Origin: Fimbriimonadaceae bacterium
Lineage (GTDB): Bacteria; Armatimonadota; Fimbriimonadia; Fimbriimonadales; Fimbriimonadaceae
DNA: 10,631 nt
Assembly: GCA_020849075.1 (NCBI GenBank)
Contig: JADLGZ010000213.1
Span: 1 to 10,631, forward strand
Direction of reading: 5' to 3'
In this document: positions 1 to 5,809 of the stretch, in pieces
How positions within the stretch are numbered: the first letter of the stretch is position 1
How the letters are laid out: each line of letters starts with the position of its first letter
Program-made: the position numbers and the translations under genes
Notes under the pieces: model-generated
What the model was told of the DNA's origin: nothing
What the model saw: the letters and a program-made list of their open reading frames with translations, nothing else
The model's database searches: none

Positions 1-88
1 TGATCGCGCTCTCCAGGGAACGGATTGAACGCTGGGCGGCATCAATATCAACACCCGATGCGGCATAGGTCAATGGCTGGTCCGGCAT
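1..88 (-). CDS. purM: phosphoribosylformylglycinamidine cyclo-ligase (PurM), N-terminal fragment
   Basis: Reading the minus strand from an ATG at 88-86 gives an open frame of 29 residues to the window edge, starting MPDQPLTYAASGVDIDAAQR. The LTYAxxGVDIDAA pattern is the conserved N-terminus of PurM (AIR synthetase), which closes the imidazole ring in step five of purine synthesis in the cytoplasm, using ATP. The rest of the gene lies beyond the left edge, so no catalytic residues can be checked. No Shine-Dalgarno site precedes the ATG. A -10-like TATTCT lies 6 nt before it, suggesting a leaderless transcript. The gene is divergent from tRNA-Lys, 41 nt away. Identity rests on a short but very characteristic segment. 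Confidence 0.85.
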   Translation of the reverse strand, partial: MPDQPLTYAASGVDIDAAQRSIRSLESAI

Positions 89-94
89 GGCGTC

Positions 95-100
95 AGAATA
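95..100 (-). promoter_or_regulatory. -10-like box of purM, leaderless type
   Basis: On the minus strand TATTCT is followed by six bases and then the purM ATG. Transcription beginning about seven bases downstream of this hexamer would start at or next to the A of the start codon. No convincing -35 box or ribosome binding site is visible. The assignment is by position and resemblance to TANNNT only. Confidence 0.4.
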
Positions 101-107
101 CCGGAGC

Positions 108-117
108 CGGGTACCCT
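108..117 (+). promoter_or_regulatory. tRNA-Lys promoter element (CGGGTACCCT)
   Basis: The sequence CGGGTACCCT ends 12 nt before the mature 5' end of tRNA-Lys. The same ten bases occur on the minus strand 11 nt before tRNA-Gln (8715-8724). TACCCT fits a TANNNT -10 box, and the GGG before it may act as an extended element. Transcription would begin about five bases before the mature tRNA. No good -35 box is seen. Repetition at both tRNA genes at nearly equal distance is the main support. Confidence 0.6.
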
Positions 118-129
118 GCGGGTCAACGC

Positions 130-205
130 GAGACGGTAGCTCAGTCGGTAGAGCATCGCCCTTTTAAGGCGTGGGTCCTGGGTTCGAGTCCCAGCCGTCT
201 CACCA
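130..205 (+). tRNA. tRNA-Lys (anticodon TTT)
   Basis: A full cloverleaf can be folded. The 7-bp acceptor stem is GAGACGG/CCGTCTC (130-136 with 195-201). The D arm is GCTC/GAGC. The anticodon loop CTTTTAA (161-167) has anticodon TTT at 163-165, reading AAA/AAG lysine codons. The T arm CTGGG/CCCAG encloses TTCGAGT. The discriminator is A202, and CCA (203-205) is encoded in the gene. The top pair of the anticodon stem (156 with 172) is a T-T mismatch; the rest pairs well. Only 24 nt separate the gene from the downstream polymerase start. Confidence 0.96.
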
Positions 206-209
206 TTAC

Positions 210-229
210 ATGTCTATAATGGTAGACAT
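210..229 (+). promoter_or_regulatory. perfect 7-bp inverted repeat overlapping the -10 box of the polymerase gene: candidate operator
   Basis: ATGTCTA (210-216) and TAGACAT (223-229) are exact inverted complements separated by six bases. A perfect -10 hexamer TATAAT (215-220) begins inside the left arm, and the start codon follows the right arm immediately at 230. A dimeric regulator bound here would block RNA polymerase. Translesion polymerases are commonly under SOS control, so a LexA-type or other damage-responsive repressor is a reasonable guess. The sequence does not match the LexA boxes I know from Proteobacteria or Firmicutes. From TATAAT the transcript would begin within a few bases of the ATG, so it would be leaderless or nearly so. 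Confidence 0.55.
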
Positions 230-1480
230 ATGTTCGGATTCAGTTCCGACGCCCGTGAGCTTCGAGTTCTTTTTCTAGATATGAACTCATTCTTCGCTTC
301 TGTGGAACAACAGGAGAATCCAGCGTTGCGCGGCCGGCCGGTGATCGTCGCAGCCACTAGTGCCGACACCACTGTAGCCATAGCCGCCAGCTACGAAGCC
401 AAGGCCTACGGCATCAAGACTGGCACTCGAGTTGGTGATGCCAAACGGATGTGCCCTGACCTCCACATCGTGAGTTCCGGTCACGGTCTATACACGTCCT
501 ACCACAACCGTATCTTGGAAGTCGTGGAGCGCATCTTGCCGATTGACAAGGTCCTGAGTGTAGACGAAATGCAGTTCCGGCTCCTGGGAAATGAGAAGCG
601 CCCAAGCCAAGCCGAGAGACTGGCTCACAGTATCAAGATGGCTATCCGGGAGGGAGTCGGCGAATCCATGCTCTGCTCAGTCGGAATCGCCCCAAACTCA
701 TTCTTGGCTAAAGTTGCAACCGAGATCGAAAAGCCGGACGGTCTCGTGATCTTGCAAGAACACGAATTACCAGGCCGCCTAACAACCCTCAAACTCACCG
801 ACTTTCCCGGGATCAATCGAAGAATGCTGGCCCGCCTTCAGGCAAATGGAATCTTCACCACCGCCGATCTCCTTTCCCAGAACTCTGCCCAGATGAAGCG
901 AGCTTTTGGAAGCGTCATTGGCGAACGTTGGTGGTACCTACTACGAGGCTACGAGCTCAAATCCGGAGAGGATCGTCAACAGCAAGCCTTGAGCCACTCG
1001 CATGTCTTGCCGCCCGAGTTCCGGACCGAGGAAGGAGCCTATAAGGTACTTCTCAGACTCACCCAGAAGGCAGCCGCGAGGCTCAGAAGCCATGGCTGGG
1101 CCACCCAGTCTGTAAGCGTATATGTCATTGGTAAGAAGAGTTGGGAAATCCACCGAAGGACAGGAGCTCTTCAAAGCACCGTTCAAATGAACGCGGTCGT
1201 AGCTGAAATGTGGGAGGATCACTGCTTCGATGAACCGATCCAAGTCGGCATTGTTCTCGGAAATCTAGTCAATCATGCGGACATCACTCCAAACCTCTTT
1301 GACCCCCAACCAGAAGGCGACGAATTTAGCCGCGCCATGGACAGGGTAAACCAGAAGTTCGGTAAGAACAAGGTGTTTTTGGCCGCCCTGGAAGATGCCA
1401 AAGGAGCTGCTCCGGAGAGGATTGCTTTCCACAAGACACAACTCTTCAGTGAAGGTAAGGCGGACAACGCCCAAGAATAG
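230..1480 (+). CDS. dinB: Y-family translesion DNA polymerase (DinB/Pol IV-like)
   Basis: This 416-residue protein is an error-prone polymerase that copies past damaged template bases. Visible motifs: the first catalytic aspartate D17 in LFLDMNSFFASVE, with F22 as the likely steric gate; the ADTTVAIAASYEAKAYG fingers region (45-61); the second acidic pair D112-E113 in LSVDEM; and CSVGIAPNSFLAKVATEIEKP in the palm. Thumb and little-finger regions follow, including the segment LSHSHVLPPEFRTEEGAYKV. The SVDEM variant and the HSHVLPPE segment recall a DinB-like subfamily often misnamed ImpB. The tail IAFHKTQLF (398-406) may be a clamp-binding motif. The protein is longer than E. coli Pol IV (351 residues). 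The ATG at 230 is the only start before the catalytic core. It has no strong ribosome site and follows the TATAAT/inverted repeat directly. The Acb2-like gene starts 41 nt downstream on the same strand. Confidence 0.93.
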   Translation: MFGFSSDARELRVLFLDMNSFFASVEQQENPALRGRPVIVAATSADTTVAIAASYEAKAYGIKTGTRVGDAKRMCPDLHIVSSGHGLYTSYHNRILEVVERILPIDKVLSVDEMQFRLLGNEKRPSQAERLAHSIKMAIREGVGESMLCSVGIAPNSFLAKVATEIEKPDGLVILQEHELPGRLTTLKLTDFPGINRRMLARLQANGIFTTADLLSQNSAQMKRAFGSVIGERWWYLLRGYELKSGEDRQQQALSHSHVLPPEFRTEEGAYKVLLRLTQKAAARLRSHGWATQSVSVYVIGKKSWEIHRRTGALQSTVQMNAVVAEMWEDHCFDEPIQVGIVLGNLVNHADITPNLFDPQPEGDEFSRAMDRVNQKFGKNKVFLAALEDAKGAAPERIAFHKTQLFSEGKADNAQE

Positions 1481-1510
1481 ATTTGTGCAACTCTCCATGG
1501 TCCCCCGGCG

Positions 1511-1516
1511 TTTAAT
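1511..1516 (+). promoter_or_regulatory. possible internal -10 box (TTTAAT) before the Acb2-like gene
   Basis: TTTAAT matches TATAAT at five of six bases and stands five bases before the ATG at 1522. This repeats the leaderless geometry seen at purM and the polymerase gene. No -35 box and no Shine-Dalgarno site are visible. It may allow expression independent of the polymerase promoter, but it could be chance in an A/T-rich spot. Confidence 0.3.
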
Positions 1517-1521
1517 AATCG

Positions 1522-1881
1522 ATGAGCGAAAACATGGAACGCTGGCGGCACTTGGACGGGTCCTCGGCCCAGATTAACACGGAGTTCGTGAAGATCAACT
1601 TTCAGCACGGAAACCCGGCCGAAGTTGGCTTGAATGGTGTTTCCGTGGAGGATGTCATCGAAATCTTGGTGCAAAAACTCCTAGATTTCCAGGGTCGCGA
1701 GCTTGCCTGTCTTGAGAATGCCGTGGCGCTATGGCACCTAGATGCCGCACAAGAATCACTCCTCGCTCGCCGAAAGAAGCGCGATCTCCAGGGCGTTTTG
1801 GGCACCAGAGAGCCCCATGTCACCGAAGAAGTCCAAATGAAGCGAGCGCCGGTTGAGGAGTTTCCGACCTTTAGTAGCTAG
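1522..1881 (+). CDS. Acb2/Tad1-like hairpin-domain small protein
   Basis: A 119-residue protein with no predicted signal peptide or membrane segment. Residues 22-100 match the pattern I recall for the Acb2/Tad1 hairpin family: INFQHG (25-30), EVGLNGVSVEDVIEILVQKL (34-53), DFQ (55-57), ACLENAVALWHLDAAQESL (62-80), then RRKKRD and a GVLGT turn (91-95). Two helices (about 41-58 and 62-89) would form the hairpin. Phage Acb2 and Tad1 sequester the nucleotide signals of CBASS and Thoeris defence. Many family members in bacterial genomes have no tested function, so sponge activity here is only an inference. The first 20 residues and the last 19 (acidic/proline-containing) are outside the family core. 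An alternative start is M5 at 1534. The gene follows the polymerase by 41 nt and overlaps the convergent permease by 4 bp. No phage genes are nearby. Confidence 0.7.
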   Translation: MSENMERWRHLDGSSAQINTEFVKINFQHGNPAEVGLNGVSVEDVIEILVQKLLDFQGRELACLENAVALWHLDAAQESLLARRKKRDLQGVLGTREPHVTEEVQMKRAPVEEFPTFSS

Positions 1882-3050
1882 ATTCGAACGAGCACTTGAT
1901 CCTTATTGATCAATCTGAGTGTCAGTCGAAGGCAAACGGCGGCAATCATGAGGTGGACCACCAAAGCCACGCCGATAAGGCTCCAATCCGGCACGCCCAT
2001 AAATGCCTGTCTCAAGCCCGCCCCCACATTAAGTATCGGGACAAACTTGAGCCAGGGCGCCTTGTCAATCCCCGTAAAGCCAATTATGTTGCTGAGCACC
2101 GCAGGGATCAGCACAACAAAGCTCACGCTGGTGAGATAGGTTTGGCACTCACGCATGTTCTTGGCCCACGTACTAACCACAAAAAGGAGGCTACTGAACA
2201 TGGCCACGAGAGGCAATACCATGGCAATGATTGCGGCAAGAGAGTTCGCCGATACCTTAAGCTCCATACCACCTTGTTTCGACACCATCCCTGCCAAGAC
2301 AACGCCAAGCACTGCGCTTAGCGCACTGGCCAGGCAAATCAAAGACAGAGCGGCCAGCTTTCCGACGGCAATATCGTTGCGCCCAACCGGGGAGAGAAGC
2401 AGAGTTTCGAGAGTTCCACGCTCCTTTTCGCCAGCCATCATATCGCTAACGGAGCTAAACCCTCCATAGAATGACCACAAGATAATCATGTAGGGCAGGA
2501 GGCTCAGAAGCATCTCCGCCCCTTTAGCCTCGGGCTTCGCGGTATCGCTCTTGCCCAAGCTAATCGGGTCTAGGACAGAGGCAGGAAGACCCTTTTCCTT
2601 GATCTTTGCGGTGGCCGCCGCCTTGTTGGTGGCAGAAACCGCCTCCTCTATGATCCGAAGCGCTAGGCCGCTGAGGGGTTCGCTGGAATTATAGTAGGCC
2701 TGAACTTTGGCATGCCCTGAGGCCATCTGGGCATCAAACCCGGGCTCAATGACCAGCGCTAGTCGTACAGTGCCATCTGCGAGTAGCTTCTTGGCTTCAC
2801 CCACTGTCTTGGGTAGCTTGATCGTTGCCTTGGGCACCGCGGATAGGGCCTTGCCCAGAGATGATGATTCGCCCCCCTTGACAATCGCAATCTTGGTCGC
2901 CTCGCCGCCAGTAACACTACTCTCAATAAGGCTAAACATCTTCATCATCAGAAGGATGAGAAGCAAGGGCATAACAAGTGCGCCAAAGAGCACTCGACGG
3001 TCTCGCAGCATCTCTGTGAGTTCCTTGAAAAAGACTATGCGAGCCTTCAA
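1878..3050 (-). CDS. natB: ABC-2 type transporter permease (NatB-like)
   Basis: This 390-residue membrane protein has the ABC-2 permease layout. A cytoplasmic N-terminus with KELTEMLRDRR (9-19) leads into TM1 (about 21-38), followed by a large extracytoplasmic domain (about 45-175). Five further hydrophobic segments lie near 180-200, 230-255, 270-293, 305-325 and 355-375. The loop AGEKERGTLETLLLSPVGR (206-224) is the conserved coupling region that contacts the ATPase. This arrangement matches NatB of the NatAB sodium-efflux type, but related permeases export other solutes, so the substrate is unknown. The start is TTG at 3050-3048 and overlaps the upstream ATPase stop as TTGA, a mark of translational coupling. 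Its stop overlaps the convergent hairpin-protein gene by 4 bp. It is the last gene of a three-gene operon. Confidence 0.88.
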   Translation of the reverse strand: MKARIVFFKELTEMLRDRRVLFGALVMPLLLILLMMKMFSLIESSVTGGEATKIAIVKGGESSSLGKALSAVPKATIKLPKTVGEAKKLLADGTVRLALVIEPGFDAQMASGHAKVQAYYNSSEPLSGLALRIIEEAVSATNKAAATAKIKEKGLPASVLDPISLGKSDTAKPEAKGAEMLLSLLPYMIILWSFYGGFSSVSDMMAGEKERGTLETLLLSPVGRNDIAVGKLAALSLICLASALSAVLGVVLAGMVSKQGGMELKVSANSLAAIIAMVLPLVAMFSSLLFVVSTWAKNMRECQTYLTSVSFVVLIPAVLSNIIGFTGIDKAPWLKFVPILNVGAGLRQAFMGVPDWSLIGVALVVHLMIAAVCLRLTLRLINKDQVLVRI

Positions 3051-3793
3051 GCGTCGCCCCTTTCGTAACCCAATAGATTCAAGAATGCCTGCTCCAAGGT
3101 CATTGTGCCCGATTGAATCTTCATGTCATCCGCACTCCCAAAAGCCCGGACCTGCCCTTCGTGGATCACCACCACATCGTCGCAGAGGCGCTCAACTTCA
3201 CTCATGATGTGCGTGCTGAAAACCACGGTCTTGCCTTGGTCGCGGCAACCCTCGATAAACTCCATGATGGACTGACTAGCTAAGACATCTAGGCCAGCCG
3301 TGGGCTCATCAAAAAACATGATCGGTGGATTGTGGATGATCGCCCTAGCGATGCTGACCCGTTGCTTTTGACCTGTACTAAGCTTATCGCAAAGCTGATT
3401 GAGAAACTCATGGAGATTCAGCTGGTCACTAACCAAGCTCATGGCCTCCGATAGTTGGGCTCCCGATAGCCCGTAGAGTTGCCCAAAGTATTCTAGGCAC
3501 TCCTTAGCGGATAAGCGGCCATAAAGGCCCGTTGACCCGCTTACAAATCCTATTGTCTCGCGCACTCGGGTCGGATCTTTCGAGATATCAAATCCGCCGA
3601 CGAGGGCTGTACCATGACCCGGAGAGATCACGGTGCTTAACATCCGGAGAGTGGTCGTCTTACCTGCACCGTTTACTCCTAGCAATCCGAGAATGCGTCC
3701 AGGTTTCGCTGTAAAAGAAACGCGATCAACGGCTCGAATCTCCCCGCGCTTGGGGTCTAAGAACGATTTTGAGAGTTCGTGAACTTCAACCAT
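3047..3793 (-). CDS. natA: ABC transporter ATP-binding protein (NatA-like)
   Basis: This 248-residue cytoplasmic ATPase has all nucleotide-binding motifs: Walker A GVNGAGKTT (39-47), signature LSTGQKQR (138-145), Walker B IMFFDEP (158-164) with catalytic E163, D-loop GLD (167-169) and switch histidine H195 in FSTHIMSE. The Q-loop position reads IGFVSGSTGLYGRL (81-94), lacking the usual glutamine; as I recall, this is typical of NatA-type ATPases and is not a sign of decay. It would power the NatB-like permease encoded directly downstream with a 4-nt overlap. The ATG is five bases after the ATP-grasp stop, and a purine-rich AAGAAG overlapping that stop can serve as ribosome site. Sodium efflux is the family precedent, but the substrate cannot be read from the sequence. 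Confidence 0.93.
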   Translation of the reverse strand: MVEVHELSKSFLDPKRGEIRAVDRVSFTAKPGRILGLLGVNGAGKTTTLRMLSTVISPGHGTALVGGFDISKDPTRVRETIGFVSGSTGLYGRLSAKECLEYFGQLYGLSGAQLSEAMSLVSDQLNLHEFLNQLCDKLSTGQKQRVSIARAIIHNPPIMFFDEPTAGLDVLASQSIMEFIEGCRDQGKTVVFSTHIMSEVERLCDDVVVIHEGQVRAFGSADDMKIQSGTMTLEQAFLNLLGYERGDA

Positions 3794-3798
3794 TCTTC

Positions 3799-5001
3799 TT
3801 AGGCCATCTGAGCTGCGCTCTCGGCCGCTGGCACACTCGCAAAGAAGTCCTTGTAGAACCGCTCAACATACTGCTCCAAAAGCTGGGTAACGCGATCGAA
3901 GTCTGGGGCAACCAAGATCAATCCAGCATGCTGGGGTTTATCAAGCTTCCAAACCACTTCCTTGTCGTCGTAGGCGGAAAGGTCCGGGTGCCTTTGGTTA
4001 GCCAGAGTCGCCAAGAGGGCTCCGTGCTGGCGCTTGACCACCTTCGGCTTCACTTTTGATGGATCCTCGGCACACTCCAGCTTGGCCCAAACAGCCCAGA
4101 GGTTAACGCCCGTTGAATATTCCACCAATTCGGAAATGTGAGCCCCACCAACTCGGGCCGAAGTCTCCAAGAAAAAGACCTCCCCTTTCTCGTCCACTAT
4201 GAATTCGCTGTGGCTCACGCCAAATTTCAAGCCAAGGCCCTTCATGATCTGTTGGTTTGCATCAAAAAGCTTCCTCTCAAGCTCGGATCCTGGCATGACC
4301 GTTCGAGTAGTGAAGACTCTGCCCCCGTGAAACACCTCCATGGGCGGTGTTCCGTATTGGCTGGCGCAAGCGAAAACAACCTTCTCGTTGACGATGGCAC
4401 TGTCGACGTGGCAGATCGCACCGGGCACGAAGCGCTCCAAAAGAAAACTTGAACGGCTGTCGCCAAGGGCCTCCAGTTCCCGCCACACGTCTTCGCGGGT
4501 AGAGCACTTCTTGATGCCAATCGCATTGGCCTGAAAGCGTGGCTTGAGTACCCATGGCCCCGCAACCTTTTCAATGAAGTAATTGACCTCGTCGTCATTG
4601 AAGACGCCCGTGAATTCGGGAGCTTTGATTCCCGCATCTTTGGCACGACCCCGCATTGCTAGCTTGTCGCGGAAATTACGAGCGGTCGTTTCGCCCATCC
4701 CAGGCACCCGAAGATGCTCGCGGAGGAGCGCCCCTTTCTCAACATCAAAATCATCCAAGGCGGCGATTCGATCTATCTTGGTTTGCCGAGCCAAGTAGCT
4801 GACTGCTTTTACCATGTTGCCCAAATCCCATTCCTTATTTGGATCTGGCAAAAAGTAGATGTCATCTAACGCCTCGTAGGGCCACTTTGCCTGCCGCAAG
4901 CTCTCTCCCGTAAGGAGGAGCACCCGCCAACCCTCTTGTTTCGCCTGACGCATGAAGGCGGCGCCCTTTTCATAGCTTGAAAGACAAAGAATGGTTTTCA
5001 T
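3799..5001 (-). CDS. ATP-grasp ligase of unknown substrate
   Basis: This 400-residue soluble protein has the three-part ATP-grasp build. A Rossmann-like pre-ATP domain (1-105) starts MKTILCLSSY. The ATP-binding domain carries RDK (K113), WVLKP (K153), the hinge-like FLLERFVPG (E189) and HSEF (264-267). The metal/ATP motif FFLETSARVGGAH holds E279 and R283. Such enzymes activate a carboxylate as an acyl-phosphate and join it to an amine, or act as carboxylases. The carboxylase-like LET-ARxGG element does not fix the substrate. It is the first gene of the operon with the ABC ATPase and permease, so its product might be exported, or the enzyme might belong to a resistance or cell-envelope function; this is inference. 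The start is ATG at 5001, with a weak GGATCA upstream. No signal peptide is seen. Confidence 0.85.
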   Translation of the reverse strand: MKTILCLSSYEKGAAFMRQAKQEGWRVLLLTGESLRQAKWPYEALDDIYFLPDPNKEWDLGNMVKAVSYLARQTKIDRIAALDDFDVEKGALLREHLRVPGMGETTARNFRDKLAMRGRAKDAGIKAPEFTGVFNDDEVNYFIEKVAGPWVLKPRFQANAIGIKKCSTREDVWRELEALGDSRSSFLLERFVPGAICHVDSAIVNEKVVFACASQYGTPPMEVFHGGRVFTTRTVMPGSELERKLFDANQQIMKGLGLKFGVSHSEFIVDEKGEVFFLETSARVGGAHISELVEYSTGVNLWAVWAKLECAEDPSKVKPKVVKRQHGALLATLANQRHPDLSAYDDKEVVWKLDKPQHAGLILVAPDFDRVTQLLEQYVERFYKDFFASVPAAESAAQMA

Positions 5002-5104
5002 CGGGGTGATCCGTCGGAAGCTACGCTGATTCGGACAGCATCAATGTTACCGCGATTTGCACCCGCAGGCTCTAATGAGCCGTCCCCTTTCTCAAGAGGA
5101 CACT
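5002..5104. promoter_or_regulatory. divergent promoter region between ATP-grasp operon and aquaporin gene
   Basis: This 103-bp gap must hold promoters for both directions. On the minus strand TTGATG (5039-5044) and TAGCTT (5018-5023) form a weak -35/-10 pair with a short 15-bp spacer, leaving a leader of roughly ten bases before the ATP-grasp start. On the plus strand no convincing promoter is seen. A strong ribosome site AGAGGA (5095-5100) lies four bases before the aquaporin ATG and decides that start against the upstream in-frame TTG at 5057. Confidence 0.4.
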
Positions 5105-5731
5105 ATGCCCAAATACTTAACCGAATTCGTCGGGACCTTCTTGTTCCTGTTCACCATCGTTCTGGCCGTGTTTTCGGCCAGCCCAGTTGCAGCACTCGCC
5201 ATAGGAGTCATGCTAACCGCCTTGGTCTATATGGGCGGGCACATATCGGGCGGGCATTACAACCCAGCGGTATCCCTCGCCCTCGCCCTTGCCGGGAAGT
5301 TCAAGTGGGCTGACCTCATCCCCTATTGGATAAGCCAGATCCTTGGCGCAATTGGCGGCACGGCCGTCGCCCAATTAGTCACCGAATCCACGCCTTCCAT
5401 CAAGCCGGGCGATCTCCCAACCCAGGTACCCCTGATCGTTGAAACTCTCTTCACACTGGCTCTCTGCCTTGTCGTGCTGAATATCGCAACCCATTCAAAG
5501 ACCAAAGGGAACTTCGCCTACGGTATGGCGATTGGCCTTACGGTTGTGGCCGCCGCTGTTGCGGGTGGCGGGATATCGGGAGGTGCCTTCAACCCAGCAG
5601 TGGGAACGGGTATGTCCTTCTTTATGACCGACAAGAGCCACCTTTGGCTGTATTGGGCCGGCCCAATGATCGGAGCGATACTTGCGGCAGTGATCTTTAA
5701 GGTCCAAGAAATGGAGCCCACGGAGAGTTGA
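5105..5731 (+). CDS. aquaporin / MIP-family channel
   Basis: This 208-residue membrane protein has two homologous halves. Each carries the MIP signature: GGHISGGHYNPAV (44-56) and GGGISGGAFNPAV (154-166). Hydrophobic helices lie near 8-25, 28-45, 72-92, 107-127, 138-153 and 182-199. The two half-helices with NPA at 53-55 and 163-165 meet in the pore. The family conducts water or small neutral solutes across the inner membrane. In typical aquaporins and glycerol channels the second NPA is followed by arginine, which forms the selectivity filter. Here it is V166, so the pore should be wider or differently selective. The start is chosen at 5105 because of the AGAGGA site; starting at TTG 5057 would add 16 polar residues. 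It is probably transcribed alone, with a weak hairpin after its stop. Confidence 0.92.
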   Translation: MPKYLTEFVGTFLFLFTIVLAVFSASPVAALAIGVMLTALVYMGGHISGGHYNPAVSLALALAGKFKWADLIPYWISQILGAIGGTAVAQLVTESTPSIKPGDLPTQVPLIVETLFTLALCLVVLNIATHSKTKGNFAYGMAIGLTVVAAAVAGGGISGGAFNPAVGTGMSFFMTDKSHLWLYWAGPMIGAILAAVIFKVQEMEPTES

Positions 5732-5749
5732 GGGGCCCAGCGGGCCTCT
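5731..5749 (+). terminator. weak hairpin terminator after the aquaporin gene
   Basis: AGGGGCCC (5731-5738) and GGGCCTCT (5742-5749) form an 8-bp stem with one G-T pair around a 3-base loop, starting at the last base of the stop codon. The tail TGCTACC is poor in T, so termination would be inefficient or partly Rho-dependent. Some read-through into the heptose genes is possible. Confidence 0.4.
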
Positions 5750-5797
5750 TGCTACCGAGTTACTGACCCGATAACATTGTGTGGCCCTAGCTTATGG

Positions 5798-5803
5798 TAG
5801 CTT
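5798..5803 (+). promoter_or_regulatory. -10-like box of the heptose operon (leaderless geometry)
   Basis: TAGCTT is followed by exactly six bases and then GTG at 5810, the same spacing as at purM. A second copy of TAGCTT begins ten bases earlier (5788-5793), forming a direct repeat one helical turn apart. A possible TTG-containing -35 (5777-5782) gives a short 15-bp spacer. The evidence is pattern only. Confidence 0.35.
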
Positions 5804-5809
5804 GGGTTA

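Noticed and set aside
24..42. Stretch resembling the conserved 5' part of 16S rRNA (GATTGAACGCTGG), and a similar AACGCTGGCGGCA at 1538-1550
   Set aside because: The first lies inside the purM N-terminal coding sequence on the minus strand and the second inside the hairpin-protein gene. No further rRNA-like sequence follows in either place.
25..219. Open frame of 64 codons covering the tRNA-Lys region
   Set aside because: It runs through the whole tRNA gene and antisense to purM, and its translation has no protein-like features.
1273..1674. Open frame of 133 codons on the minus strand across the polymerase/hairpin-gene junction
   Set aside because: It is a shadow of two well-supported plus-strand genes and shows no domain.
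130..1881. tRNA-Lys as an attachment site for a small integrated island carrying the polymerase and hairpin genes
   Set aside because: No integrase is present and I could not find a second copy of the tRNA 3' end downstream; composition does not clearly change.
1896..1913. Inverted repeat TTGATC-N6-GATCAA near the convergent gene ends, as a terminator
   Set aside because: Only a 6-bp A/T-rich stem without a T run, located inside the permease C-terminal codons; probably chance.
2707..3207. Open frame of 166 codons on the plus strand
   Set aside because: It is antisense to the permease and ATPase genes, which have clear family motifs; its own translation is Ser/Arg/Pro-rich with no recognisable domain.
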